DNA of 64,000 nt from Streptomyces litmocidini (GTDB lineage: Bacteria; Actinomycetota; Actinomycetes; Streptomycetales; Streptomycetaceae). The notes beneath the pieces are model-generated. The model saw only the letters and a list, made by a program, of their open reading frames with translations. It did not search any database and had not been told where the DNA came from. Shown here in pieces: positions 15,302-23,765 of this stretch. Both the position numbers and the translations under genes were made by a program. How positions within the stretch are numbered: position 1 is the stretch's first letter; every line of letters begins with the position of its first letter. The stretch is taken from the NCBI RefSeq assembly GCF_014649755.1, contig NZ_BMTQ01000018.1:62001-126000 (forward strand), read 5' to 3'.

Positions 15302-16108
15302 TCAGGAGAGCGAGGGCACCAGATACGCGTGGAGCAGGCACCGCGTCTCGGCGACGAGCGCGGGGTCCCCGGCGGGGTCCACGCGGAAGGCCAGCCGCAC
15401 CAGGGCGTCGGCGGTCTCGACGCCGACGAGCACCTTCCGGTGCAGCTCCTCGTCGGCGGCGCGTCCCAGATGGGCGGCGAGGAGGGCGCAGATCCGTTCG
15501 GCGACGAGCCGGTTGGGGTCCTCGACGGCGGCCTCGGCCGGGTCGCCGGCCGAACCGTCCGCCGGGCCGCCCGCCCCGCCCTTCCCCGAACCGTCCGCCG
15601 GGCCGCCCGCTCCGTCCTTCCCCGGGCCGTCCGCCGAAGCGCCCGTTCCGTCCTCCGCTCCGTCCTCCGCCGGACCGCCCGCCCGGCCCTCCGTCGCGGC
15701 TTCCCCGGGAGCGGCGGCGGGCACGCCGAAGTCGACGAGCGCGAACCCCGGGACGGTCCGCTTCATCTCGATGAACTCGTCGAGGACGCCGTCGATGGCG
15801 CCGTGCGCGTCGAGGATCGGCGCCCCGGCGAGCCGCTCCGAGACCCGCTCGGCGTACCGGTCGAGGTTCCGGTGGGCGAGGGCGGCGACCATCGCCCGCT
15901 TGTTGCCGAAGAAGCGGTAGACGGATCCGATGGGGACGCCGGCCCGGGCGGCGACGGCGCGGGTGCTCAACTGCTCGTACCCCGTCTCGTCGAGGAGTAC
16001 GGCGCAGGCGTCGAGGATCCGGGCCAGCCGCTCGGCGCTGCGCTGCTGCACGGGGGCGCGTCGGAGCGCCGGCTGGGTTCGGGGGCGGGGCTGGGGCACG
16101 GGGTCCAT
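15302..16108 (-). CDS. TetR-family transcriptional regulator with an inserted low-complexity repeat region
   Basis: 268 residues. The N-terminal HTH is clear ('TRAVAARAGVPIGSVYRFFGNK'-type, residues about 47-68). The ligand domain is split by about 60 residues of Gly/Ala/Asp/Pro repeats (roughly 132-190) encoded by 36-bp tandem DNA repeats. Without the insert the protein would be the usual length of about 205. It is divergent from homogentisate dioxygenase, 230 bp away, and could act on the dyad at 16284-16311. The ATG start gives an Arg/Pro-rich extension before the HTH, and a later start is possible. Confidence 0.85.
   Translation of the reverse strand: MDPVPQPRPRTQPALRRAPVQQRSAERLARILDACAVLLDETGYEQLSTRAVAARAGVPIGSVYRFFGNKRAMVAALAHRNLDRYAERVSERLAGAPILDAHGAIDGVLDEFIEMKRTVPGFALVDFGVPAAAPGEAATEGRAGGPAEDGAEDGTGASADGPGKDGAGGPADGSGKGGAGGPADGSAGDPAEAAVEDPNRLVAERICALLAAHLGRAADEELHRKVLVGVETADALVRLAFRVDPAGDPALVAETRCLLHAYLVPSLS
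15551..15658. repeat. 36-bp tandem repeats inside the TetR gene
   Basis: Three copies start at 15551, 15587 and 15623 with a 36-bp period; the first two are nearly identical and the third is diverged. In protein they give a 12-residue unit of the type GGPADGSGKGGA. The period is a multiple of three, so copy-number change keeps the frame. Confidence 0.85.
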
Positions 16109-16267
16109 GATGCCGCTCCGGTCCGGATCGGGCGATCAGCGGGCCGATGGCGCCGAGATCACCGGGACGGGGCGGGGCCCGTCGGACGGGCCGGCGTCCC
16201 GCGCGACGCGATGCCGGAGCGCGAGGGTCCCGCCCGGCCTCCGGAGGGCGCAGAACCGGATGGCCCA

Positions 16268-16311
16268 TTGACGCGGGGCGCACGGAATCCTACGGTCGTA
16301 CATAGGATTCC
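16268..16311 (+). promoter_or_regulatory. hmgA promoter overlapped by an operator dyad
   Basis: TTGACG (16268-16273), 17-bp spacer, TACGGT (16291-16296). GGAATCCTA (16284-16292) and TAGGATTCC (16303-16311) form a perfect 9-bp inverted repeat with a 10-bp gap. It covers the -10 box and predicted start site, an arrangement typical of repression. The hmgA ATG follows 28 bp after the dyad. Either the divergent TetR or the downstream GntR protein could bind. Confidence 0.6.
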
Positions 16312-16338
16312 CTCGCGGGCTCAGGACAGGAGCGGTCG

Positions 16339-17661
16339 ATGACCACGGAGCAGGCCAGGAAGACGGCCGAGGCGCTCACCTACAGCACCGGTTTCGGCAA
16401 CGAGCACAGCTCGGAGGCGGTCCCCGGCGCACTGCCGGACGGCCGCAACTCGCCGCAGCGCGCCCCCCTCGGGCTCTACGCCGAGCAGCTCAGCGGAAGC
16501 GCCTTCACCGAGCCGCGGTCCCACAACCGCCGCTCCTGGCTCTACCGGATCCGCCCCTCGGCCGCGCACCCGCCGTTCACCCGGATCGACAACGGCACCC
16601 TCGCCGGCGCCCCCTTCACCGAGACCGTGCCCGACCCGAACCGGCTGCGCTGGAACCCGCTGCCCGAGCCGGCGCCCGGCACCGACTGGCTGGCCGGCCT
16701 GTGGACCCTCGGCGGCAACGGCGACGCGGCCCAGCGCACCGGCATGGCCGTGCACCTCTACCACGCCAACGCCTCCATGGAGCGGGTCTTCGGCGACGCC
16801 GACGGCGAGCTGCTGATCGTCCCGGAGCGCGGCGGCCTCCTCCTCCGCACCGAGCTGGGCCTGCTCGCCGCCCACCCGGGCGAGGTGGCGCTGATCCCGC
16901 GCGGCGTCCGCTTCCGCGTCGAGCTGCTCGAAGAGACCGCCCGCGGTTACGTCTGCGAGAACTACGGCGCCCCGTTCCAGCTCCCGGACCTCGGTCCGAT
17001 CGGCGCGAACGGCCTCGCCAACGCCCGTGACTTCCGCGCCCCGGTCGCCGCCCACGAGGACGTCGAGGGCCCGGTCGAGGTCGTGAACAAGTACTGCGGC
17101 AACCTCTGGTCGGCGACCTACGGCCACTCGCCGCTGGACGTCGTCGCCTGGCACGGCAACCACACCCCGTACGTCTACGACCTGCGCCGCTTCAACGTCA
17201 TCGGGACGATCTCCTACGACCACCCCGACCCGTCGATCTTCACGGTCCTCACCTCCCCCTCCGACACCCCGGGGCTCGCGGGCGTCGACTTCGTGGTCTT
17301 CGCCCCGCGCTGGCTCGTCGGCGAGGACACCTTCCGGCCGCCGTACTTCCACCGGAACGTGATGAGCGAGTACATGGGCCTCATCGAGGGCGCGTACGAC
17401 GCCAAGACCGCCGGCGAAGGGGGTTTCGTGCCCGGCGGAGGCTCGCTGCACAACATGATGTCCGCGCACGGCCCCGACCGGGAGACCTTCGACAGGGCCA
17501 GCGCGGCCGAGCTGAAGCCGCAGAAGATCGACGACGGCCTCGCCTTCATGTTCGAGACCCGCTGGCCGGTGACCACGACCCCGCAGGCGTCGGGCGCCGA
17601 CCACCTGCAGAAGGGGTACGACGACGTATGGCAGGGTCTTGAGCGCCACTTCCGGCCGTAG
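16339..17661 (+). CDS. hmgA: Homogentisate 1,2-dioxygenase
   Basis: 440 residues, full length for the family. N-terminal 'YSTGFGNEHSSEAVPGALP' and the C-terminal iron site (His in 'YFHRNVMSEYMG', Glu seven residues on, His in 'GGSLHNMMSAHGPD') are all present. It opens the ring of homogentisate to maleylacetoacetate in tyrosine and phenylalanine breakdown. The fumarylacetoacetate hydrolase and maleylacetoacetate isomerase genes are not adjacent. Ribosome site AGGAGCGG lies before the ATG. Expression is probably controlled at the promoter-overlapping dyad. Confidence 0.97.
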   Translation: MTTEQARKTAEALTYSTGFGNEHSSEAVPGALPDGRNSPQRAPLGLYAEQLSGSAFTEPRSHNRRSWLYRIRPSAAHPPFTRIDNGTLAGAPFTETVPDPNRLRWNPLPEPAPGTDWLAGLWTLGGNGDAAQRTGMAVHLYHANASMERVFGDADGELLIVPERGGLLLRTELGLLAAHPGEVALIPRGVRFRVELLEETARGYVCENYGAPFQLPDLGPIGANGLANARDFRAPVAAHEDVEGPVEVVNKYCGNLWSATYGHSPLDVVAWHGNHTPYVYDLRRFNVIGTISYDHPDPSIFTVLTSPSDTPGLAGVDFVVFAPRWLVGEDTFRPPYFHRNVMSEYMGLIEGAYDAKTAGEGGFVPGGGSLHNMMSAHGPDRETFDRASAAELKPQKIDDGLAFMFETRWPVTTTPQASGADHLQKGYDDVWQGLERHFRP

Positions 17662-17701
17662 TGTCCCGGCCGTAAGCCCGTAGCCTTCGTACGGAGAACC
17701 C

Positions 17702-18451
17702 GTGACCGCCTTCGCTCCCGACTCGCTGGTCCTGAACCGCAAGCTGCCGCTCTGGTACCAGGTCTCGCAGTCGCTGCGCGCCTCGATACTGGGCCGCACG
17801 TCCGACGCCCCGCTGCGACTGCCCACCGAGGAGCAGCTCGCGGCCCACTACGGCGTGAGCGTGCTGACCATGCGCCAGGCCCTCAAGGAACTGGAGGAGG
17901 AGGGCCTGATCAGCAGGCACCGGCGGCGCGGCACCTTCATCGAGCCGGGCGCCCGGCGGTCCACCCCGCGTCGGCTGCTCGGCTCGATCGACGCGATCGT
18001 GGCCCAGCAGTCGGGCGAGCGGACGACGGTCCTCGGGCACGGCCCCCAGCCGGTGCCCGGGGACCTCGCGGAGTACTTCCCGGACGTGCCGGAGGTCGTG
18101 GCGTACCGGCGGCTGCGCAGCGACGGGGAGAGCGGCGAGCCGACCAACTGGGCGGAGAACGCGGTGCGGCCCGAGCTCGCCGAGGCGATCGACCCGGCCG
18201 ACCTGGAGCGCTGGCCGATGACGAAGGTGCTGCGGGACGTGGTCGGGGTGCGGATCAGCCGCATCACGGACACGGTCGAGGCCCGTCTCGCGGACCCGGA
18301 GACGGCGGCCCTGCTCCAGGTCCCGCTGCTCTCCCCGATCCTCCACTACACGGGCGTGACCTACGACGAGGACGGCCGGGTCGTCGACGTGGCCCGCATC
18401 CGCTACCGCGGCGACCGCTTCTCCTTCACGGTCACGGTGGAAGCGCACTGA
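17702..18451 (+). CDS. GntR-family regulator with UTRA ligand domain
   Basis: 249 residues. Winged HTH with 'LPTEEQLAAHYGVSVLTMRQALKELEEEGLI' pattern in residues about 40-70, followed by a chorismate-lyase-like UTRA domain (HutC subfamily). It starts at GTG 17702 with ACGGAGAA upstream, 40 bp after hmgA. Co-orientation and spacing suggest it is cotranscribed with hmgA and may regulate aromatic amino acid catabolism. The effector is unknown. Confidence 0.85.
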   Translation: MTAFAPDSLVLNRKLPLWYQVSQSLRASILGRTSDAPLRLPTEEQLAAHYGVSVLTMRQALKELEEEGLISRHRRRGTFIEPGARRSTPRRLLGSIDAIVAQQSGERTTVLGHGPQPVPGDLAEYFPDVPEVVAYRRLRSDGESGEPTNWAENAVRPELAEAIDPADLERWPMTKVLRDVVGVRISRITDTVEARLADPETAALLQVPLLSPILHYTGVTYDEDGRVVDVARIRYRGDRFSFTVTVEAH

Positions 18452-18525
18452 CGGCGGAACGCACCGGCGGTGGAGCGCACCCCCGGCGAAGGGCGCCGAC
18501 GGTGGAGCGCACCGACCGCCGTCGT

Positions 18526-18531
18526 TAGCAT
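18526..18531 (+). promoter_or_regulatory. -10 box for a leaderless transcript
   Basis: TAGCAT lies 7 bp before the GTG at 18539, the spacing of leaderless Streptomyces mRNAs. No ribosome site is present before that GTG. An overlapping ATG at 18530 in the same frame is less likely as start. Confidence 0.45.
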
Positions 18532-18538
18532 GCGGGGC

Positions 18539-19738
18539 GTGACGGAAGACGTACGTCCCGACCAGTCGCCCCTCCTCGACGAGCTGATGCCGTGGTCCGT
18601 GGCACCGCTGCGGTTCGGCCGGTCATGGATCGTCGCCCCCGACGCCCGCACCCTGCGGGCCCGGTGGGACCGGCTCGTCTCCGCCGGGGGCGCCGAGCGG
18701 GAGGCGCTGTTCCGGCCGAGCCGGGCGAGGACCCCCGCGAGCGCGGTGGGCGCGCTGCCGGGGCAGCGGACCGGCACCACGCGCTTCGCGCGCGAGGCGG
18801 GACCGTGTCCGGAACCGGTGCGGGTGGCGCACGGGCCGTTCGACGAGCAGTGGCTGCTGCCGGACCACCGGCTGATCGACACCGCCCGCCCGGAGCTGTG
18901 GCGGGTCGCCGGGGAGCCGCAGCTCTTCGTCGTCGAGCAGGGGTACGTGCCGGGGGCGGCCGGTCCCGCGCTCCTGGTGACGGCGGCGCTGCCGGAGGGC
19001 CGCTCCCCGGCGGGGCGTCCGGGCCGCATCCGGCCGCTGTTCCGGCGCCCCGGGGGCCGGGAGCCCAATCTCGCGCCCGGTCTCCTGGACTTCCTCGGCG
19101 AGCGGTACGGGCGCGAGGTCGACGCCCGTGAGTGGCTGGCGTGGACGGTGGCGGCGGCGCTCCCCTCCCCCGCCGGGTGCCGCGTCCCGCTGCCCGGGGA
19201 CTCCGAGGCGTGGGCGGCGGGCGTGGCCCTCGGCCGGGAGCTCGCCGACGTGCAGCTGCGCGGCGCCCTGACCGGGACGAGGCCCCGGCTGCCGGGGGGA
19301 CGGCGGCCCTATGTGCGGGCGGCGGTCCCGGCGCGGCCGACGACGATGACGTACGACTCCGAGGACGAGGCGCTGGTCCTCGACGGGGGCCGGATCTCGC
19401 CCGTGCCGGCGGAGGCCTGGGAGTACCGGGTCGGCGGGGTGCGGGTCCTGGAGCGGTGGTTCGCGCAGCGGACAGCCCCGGCGGAGCCGGGCTCCCTGGA
19501 GGCGATCGGGCCGGCCGCCTGGCCGCAGGGGTGGACCTCGGAGCTGCTCGACCTGGTCACGGTGCTCGCGCTGCTCGGGGCCCGGGAGCCGGAGCGGGCG
19601 GCGCTGACGGCCGGGGGCCTCGGCCGGGCGGACCTCGTCGCCGCCGGGGTCCTTCCCGCACCGTCCTGGTCCCGCCGTCCCGCCTCCGTGCTCGACCATC
19701 GGGAGGAGGGCCCGGAGGGGCAGTTCATGCTGCTCTGA
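18539..19738 (+). CDS. Orphan C-terminal/specificity domain of type ISP restriction-modification enzymes
   Basis: About 399 residues. The C-terminal block containing 'AEAWEYRVGGVRVLERWF' resembles the final target-recognition part of type ISP (LlaBIII-like) enzymes. There is no helicase, nuclease or N6-adenine methyltransferase motif (NPPY) anywhere in it, so alone it cannot cut or methylate. Similar stand-alone proteins are widespread in Streptomyces and usually carry the 'type ISP restriction/modification enzyme' label. Neighbours are regulatory and transport genes, not a phage-defence island. Function unknown; the name describes similarity only. Confidence 0.6.
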   Translation: MTEDVRPDQSPLLDELMPWSVAPLRFGRSWIVAPDARTLRARWDRLVSAGGAEREALFRPSRARTPASAVGALPGQRTGTTRFAREAGPCPEPVRVAHGPFDEQWLLPDHRLIDTARPELWRVAGEPQLFVVEQGYVPGAAGPALLVTAALPEGRSPAGRPGRIRPLFRRPGGREPNLAPGLLDFLGERYGREVDAREWLAWTVAAALPSPAGCRVPLPGDSEAWAAGVALGRELADVQLRGALTGTRPRLPGGRRPYVRAAVPARPTTMTYDSEDEALVLDGGRISPVPAEAWEYRVGGVRVLERWFAQRTAPAEPGSLEAIGPAAWPQGWTSELLDLVTVLALLGAREPERAALTAGGLGRADLVAAGVLPAPSWSRRPASVLDHREEGPEGQFMLL

Positions 19739-19741
19739 GCG

Positions 19742-20467
19742 TCATCGGCCGCCGTCCGGCGCGAAGGACTCCAGGAGCCGGGCGATGGTCATCGCGAAGA
19801 TCTCGTCCGGGTCGACGGGGGCGGCGGGGGCCTCGGCGAGCAGGGCGGCGAGGTGCGGGTAGCGGCCGCTCGCCACCTGCCCCATGAGGTAGGCGCCGCG
19901 CACGGCCTGCTCCTCCTCCTCGGACCAGGGCAGTCCGCGGGCCCGTTCGGCGATGGCCTGCTCGTTGGCGACGGTGGCCATGACCGTGCCGTTGACCATG
20001 GCGATCAGCTGCATCTTGAGGCCGGCGGGCTGCTCCAGGGGGGCGAGGCAGCCGAGGCACCACTCCAGGAAGCGCAGGGCGTTGGGGCTGAAGCCGTAGG
20101 CGGTGGTCATCACCCGGGCCAGCCAGGGGTGGCGGTACATGATCGCGCGGCCCTGGTGGGCGATCGCGGTCATGTCGGCGCGCCAGTCCCCGCTGGGCTC
20201 CTCGGGGAGCTCGTACTCGCCGCTGACCGCGTCGACCATCAGTTCGTACAGGTCCTCCTTGCGGGGGACGTAGTTGTAGAGCGACATGGTGCCGCAGCCG
20301 AGTTCGGCGGCGACGCGGCGCATGGAGACCGCGTCGATGCCGTCGGCGTCGGCGATGCGGACGGCCGCGTCCACGACGTCCCGCCGGCTGTAGGCCGGTT
20401 TCGGGCCGCGGCCCGCGCGCTCGGGCCGCGCCCAGATCACTTCCGGTTCGGCCGCTCGGCCCGCCAT
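19742..20467 (-). CDS. TetR/AcrR-family repressor of the adjacent ABC exporter
   Basis: 241 residues. HTH in residues about 43-65 ('MRRVAAELGCGTMSLYNYV'), followed by a TetR_C ligand domain with the 'W..E..L' pattern seen in antibiotic-efflux repressors. Ribosome site GAGGTGATG precedes the ATG. It is divergent from the ABC genes and separated from them by only 62 bp containing a perfect 17-bp palindrome. Autoregulation and repression of the exporter, relieved by the exported compound, is the standard arrangement. Ligand unknown. Confidence 0.9.
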   Translation of the reverse strand: MAGRAAEPEVIWARPERAGRGPKPAYSRRDVVDAAVRIADADGIDAVSMRRVAAELGCGTMSLYNYVPRKEDLYELMVDAVSGEYELPEEPSGDWRADMTAIAHQGRAIMYRHPWLARVMTTAYGFSPNALRFLEWCLGCLAPLEQPAGLKMQLIAMVNGTVMATVANEQAIAERARGLPWSEEEEQAVRGAYLMGQVASGRYPHLAALLAEAPAAPVDPDEIFAMTIARLLESFAPDGGR

Positions 20468-20494
20468 GGATCATCACCTCGCCCCCATCGTAGT

Positions 20495-20511
20495 TACGTA
20501 CGCCGTACGTA
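20495..20511. promoter_or_regulatory. TetR operator 1 (perfect 17-bp palindrome)
   Basis: TACGTACG-C-CGTACGTA, perfectly symmetrical about position 20503, between the divergent TetR and ABC genes. TAGGGT (20518-20523), 6 bp before the ABC ATG, could be the -10 of a leaderless exporter transcript, so binding would block it. Confidence 0.75.
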
Positions 20512-20529
20512 GTGGGGTAGGGTCGCGCC

Positions 20530-21468
20530 ATGACAACTACGTACGCTGTACTTAGTGAAGGTCTGCGGAAGCGTTACGGCGACGTCCACGCCCTCCGCGG
20601 CCTCGACCTCGCCGTCCCCGAGGGCACGGTCTGCGGCGTCCTCGGGCCCAACGGCGCCGGCAAGACCACCGCCGTCCGCGTCCTCACCACCCTGGTCGCG
20701 CCCGACGCGGGCAGCGCGCTGGTCGCGGGCCACGACGTGGTGCGCGACCCGGCGAGAGTGCGCGAGCGGATCGCGGTCACCGGGCAGTACGCCTCGGTCG
20801 ACGGCGACCTCACGGGCACCGAGAACCTGCGGCTCTTCGCCCGGCTCCTGCGCGCCCCGCGCTCCCGCGCCGACGAGCTCCTGGAGCGGTTCGACCTGAC
20901 GGCGGCGGCCGGCCGGCCCGTCCGCACCTGGTCCGGCGGCATGCGGCGCCGCCTCGACCTGGCCGCGAGCCTGATCGTGCCGCCGCGGGTGCTCTTCCTC
21001 GACGAGCCCACCACCGGCCTCGACCCGCACAGCCGCAACGAGATCCGGCACGCCGTAAGGGAGTTGGCGGACCAGGGCACGACCGTGCTGCTGACCACGC
21101 AGTACCTGGAGGAGGCCGACCAACTGGCCGACGACATCGTCCTGATCGACGAGGGACGGGCCGCGCAGCGCGGCACCCCGGCCGAACTGAAGGCGCTCGT
21201 CGGCAGCCGGGCCGAGGTCGTCGTCGCCGACCCTTCGTTCCTCGAAGCGGCCGCCTGCGTCCTCGACCGGCTGACCGGCTCGGCGCCGGTCCTGGACGCC
21301 GAGCGGCGCACGGTGGGCGCGGTGACCACGGACACCACGCTGACCCTCCCCCGGATCGTCCGCGAGATCGACGCGGCCGGGGTCCACCTCGTCGACGCCT
21401 CCCTGCGTCCGCCTACCCTCGACGAGGTGTTCCTGCGCCTCACCGACCGGAAGGAGCTCACGGCGTGA
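20530..21468 (+). CDS. DrrA-type ABC exporter ATPase
   Basis: 312 residues. Walker A 'GPNGAGKTT', signature 'WSGGM', Walker B 'LFLDEPTTGLD' and the H-loop region are intact. The C-terminal 'DVFLRLT'-like ending is the DrrA CREEM-region equivalent (daunorubicin resistance ATPase family). It pairs with the permease that overlaps its stop (GTGA) and would power drug or lipid export. Start ATG 20530 lacks a ribosome site but has a TAGGGT box 6 bp upstream, suggesting a leaderless mRNA. Controlled by the divergent TetR protein. Confidence 0.92.
   Translation: MTTTYAVLSEGLRKRYGDVHALRGLDLAVPEGTVCGVLGPNGAGKTTAVRVLTTLVAPDAGSALVAGHDVVRDPARVRERIAVTGQYASVDGDLTGTENLRLFARLLRAPRSRADELLERFDLTAAAGRPVRTWSGGMRRRLDLAASLIVPPRVLFLDEPTTGLDPHSRNEIRHAVRELADQGTTVLLTTQYLEEADQLADDIVLIDEGRAAQRGTPAELKALVGSRAEVVVADPSFLEAAACVLDRLTGSAPVLDAERRTVGAVTTDTTLTLPRIVREIDAAGVHLVDASLRPPTLDEVFLRLTDRKELTA
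20538..20554. promoter_or_regulatory. TetR operator 2 inside the ABC gene
   Basis: TACGTACG-C-TGTACTTA matches operator 1 at 15 of 17 positions. It lies inside codons 3-9 of the ATPase gene, with centres 43 bp apart (about four helical turns). The exporter's N-terminal sequence 'TTYAVLSE' is therefore partly dictated by the operator. Confidence 0.6.
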
Positions 21469-22241
21469 GCGCCCTCGTGCACGACGGGACCGCCATCCTC
21501 GGCCGTCACCTCCGGCGGATCGGACACGCGCCCGCGATCACGGTCATGACGCAGACGATGCCGATCGTCTTCCTGCTCTTCTTCGGGTACGTCCTCGGCA
21601 GCGCGCTCGCCGCCCCCGGGGCCGCCTACCGGGCCTTCCTGGTGCCCGGCATGCTGGTGGCGACGGCCGCGGGCGGCCTGATGACCGGCATGCTCCAGGC
21701 CGCGCAGGACTCCCACCGGGGCATCACGGACCGCTTCCGGACCCTGCCCGTGAGCCGGGCCGCCGTCCCCCTCGGGCAGGCCCTCGCCGATCTGCTCGCG
21801 AGCGCGGTCGGCACCGTCCCGCTGATCCTGGTCGGCCTCGCCATGGGCTGGCGGATCGAGGGCACCCTCCCCGGAGCCCTGGGCGGCTTCGCCCTGCTGC
21901 TCCTCTTCCGCTTCGCGACGACCTGGGTCGGCATCCTGCTCGGCCTGGTCTCGAAGAGCGAGGAGGCGGCCGGGCAGCTGGGCAGCGCCGCCTTCATGCT
22001 GCCGCTGCTCTCCAACGCGTACATCCCGACCGACGGCATGCCCGCCTGGCTGCGGACGGTCTCCGAGTGGAACCCCCTCTCCGCGGTCACCACGGCGGTG
22101 CGCGAACTGTTCGGGAACGCGCGGGTCCCGGCGGACGCGGCCTGGCCGGTGGCCCACCCGGTCGCGGGCGCGCTGCTCTGGTCGCTCGGGCTCGTCGCCG
22201 TCTTCGCCCCGCTCGCGGTGCGCCGGTACGCCCGGGGGTGA
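21465..22241 (+). CDS. DrrB-type ABC-2 exporter permease
   Basis: 258 residues with six hydrophobic segments, ABC2_membrane family. GTG start overlaps the ATPase stop by 4 bp. 'LVPGMLVATAAGG' and 'FRTLPVSRAAVPLGQALADLL' are typical for daunorubicin-type permeases. With the ATPase it forms the complete exporter (two permeases and two ATPases). Substrate unknown. Confidence 0.92.
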   Translation: MSALVHDGTAILGRHLRRIGHAPAITVMTQTMPIVFLLFFGYVLGSALAAPGAAYRAFLVPGMLVATAAGGLMTGMLQAAQDSHRGITDRFRTLPVSRAAVPLGQALADLLASAVGTVPLILVGLAMGWRIEGTLPGALGGFALLLLFRFATTWVGILLGLVSKSEEAAGQLGSAAFMLPLLSNAYIPTDGMPAWLRTVSEWNPLSAVTTAVRELFGNARVPADAAWPVAHPVAGALLWSLGLVAVFAPLAVRRYARG

Positions 22242-22337
22242 CGCGGTCCGGCGGCGGGACCCCGGCCCGGGCGACGGGCCCCGCGTGACGCAGCCCCTGA
22301 TGACAGGAGGCGCACCGGCACGGTAGGCAGGGCGGTC

Positions 22338-23531
22338 ATGAGCACTCAGCCACTCCCCCTCGCCGGGGTCACGGTCGTCACCGTCGAACAGGCCGTCGCC
22401 GCGCCCTTCGCCACCCGCCAGCTCGCCGACCTCGGCGCCCGCGTCGTCAAGGTCGAGCGCCCCGACGGCGGGGACTTCGCCCGGGGGTACGACACGGCCG
22501 CCCGGGGGCTCGCCTCCCACTTCGTGTGGTGCAACCGCGGCAAGGAGTCGGTGGCGGTCGACCTCAAGGACCCCCGGGGCCTGGCGCTCGTCCGGCGGAT
22601 GGTGGCCGGCGCCGACGTCTTCGTGCAGAACCTGGCGCAGGGCGCGGCGGCCCGCCTCGGCCTCGACGCCGCGACCCTGTGCGCGGCGTACCCGCGGCTG
22701 ATCGCGGTGGACGTCTCGGGGTACGGGGCGGAGGGGCCGTACGCGCACAAGCGGGCCTACGACATGCTCGTGCAGTGCGAGGCGGGCCTGGTGTCGGTGA
22801 CCGGCACGCCCGGGCAGCCCGTCAAGTCGGGAATCCCGGCCGCCGACATCGCCGCCGGGATGTACGCCTTCTCCGGCGTCCTCGCCGCCCTCGTCCGGCG
22901 CGGCACGACCGGCCGGGGCGGCCCGGTGGAGGTCTCCCTGCTCGACTCGCTGGCCGAGTGGATGGGGCATCCGCTGCACCACGGGATGCACGGGGGCGCG
23001 GCCCCGGCGCGCACGGGGCTCGCGCACGCGGTGATCGCCCCGTACGACGCCTATCCGACGACGGACGGACTCGTCCTGCTCTCCGTGCAGAACGACCGGG
23101 AGTGGCGGCGGCTCGCCGAGCGGGTCCTCGGCCGGCCCGAGCTGGCCGACGACCCGGCGTTCGCGACGAACACGGCGCGGGTGGCGGGGCGCGCGGCGAC
23201 CGACGCGGTGGTCGCGGCGGCGCTCGCCCCGCTGACCGCGGCCGAGGCGCTGGCGCGACTGGACGCGGCGGGCATCGCCTGCGCCCGGCTCAACTCGGTC
23301 GCGGAGCTGGCGGATCACCCGCAGCTGGCGGCGCGTGACCGGTGGCGGGAGGTGGGGTCCCCGGTGGGGCCGCTGCGGGCGCTGCTGCCGCCGATCGTGT
23401 TCCCGGACGCGCCGGAGCCGCGGATGGACCGGATCCCGGCCCTCGGGCAGGACACGGACGAGGTGCTCGCCGAACTCGGGGTGACGGAGCCGGAGGTGAA
23501 GGAGCTGCGGGAGGCGGGGGTGATCGCCTGA
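22338..23531 (+). CDS. CaiB/BaiF-type (family III) CoA-transferase
   Basis: 397 residues. N-terminal 'GVTVVTVEQAVAAPFATRQLADLGARVVKVERP' pattern and 'NRGKESVAVDLKDPRG' are diagnostic of family III CoA-transferases, which move CoA between carboxylic acids through an aspartyl-CoA intermediate. It lies 97 bp after the exporter permease and may or may not be cotranscribed. No dehydrogenase or racemase partner is near, so the acid is unknown; formyl-, succinyl- or alpha-methylacyl-type substrates are all possible. Confidence 0.9.
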   Translation: MSTQPLPLAGVTVVTVEQAVAAPFATRQLADLGARVVKVERPDGGDFARGYDTAARGLASHFVWCNRGKESVAVDLKDPRGLALVRRMVAGADVFVQNLAQGAAARLGLDAATLCAAYPRLIAVDVSGYGAEGPYAHKRAYDMLVQCEAGLVSVTGTPGQPVKSGIPAADIAAGMYAFSGVLAALVRRGTTGRGGPVEVSLLDSLAEWMGHPLHHGMHGGAAPARTGLAHAVIAPYDAYPTTDGLVLLSVQNDREWRRLAERVLGRPELADDPAFATNTARVAGRAATDAVVAAALAPLTAAEALARLDAAGIACARLNSVAELADHPQLAARDRWREVGSPVGPLRALLPPIVFPDAPEPRMDRIPALGQDTDEVLAELGVTEPEVKELREAGVIA

Positions 23532-23623
23532 CGGGGAACGGGAAGGGGCCGGGCGCCTGGCGGGACGGGGCGCCGGGCGGGGTCGCCGCGTCGTGCCTGG
23601 CGGAACGGGGTGCCCGACGGACC

Positions 23624-23675
23624 GGGGAGCGGCGGGGCCCGGGGTCCGGACGGGGCGGGGAGCGGCGGGGCCCGG
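23624..23675. repeat. Short direct repeats in GC-rich spacer
   Basis: GGGGAGCGGCGGGGCCCGG occurs at 23624-23642 and again at 23657-23675 (33-bp period) within the 234-bp spacer after the CoA-transferase gene. Related G-rich fragments continue to about 23740. No gene is apparent in the spacer. Confidence 0.6.
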
Positions 23676-23765
23676 ACGGGCCGGGGCCCCGGATGCCGGG
23701 CGGGCCCGGGCACGACGGAACGCCGGACGGGCGGGGACACGTCCGGCGGAGTCGCGGTCGGAGCT

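Noticed and set aside
15302..16108. TetR gene as a sequencing artefact because of its repeat-rich middle
   Set aside because: The repeat period is a multiple of three and the C-terminal domain remains in frame and family-like.
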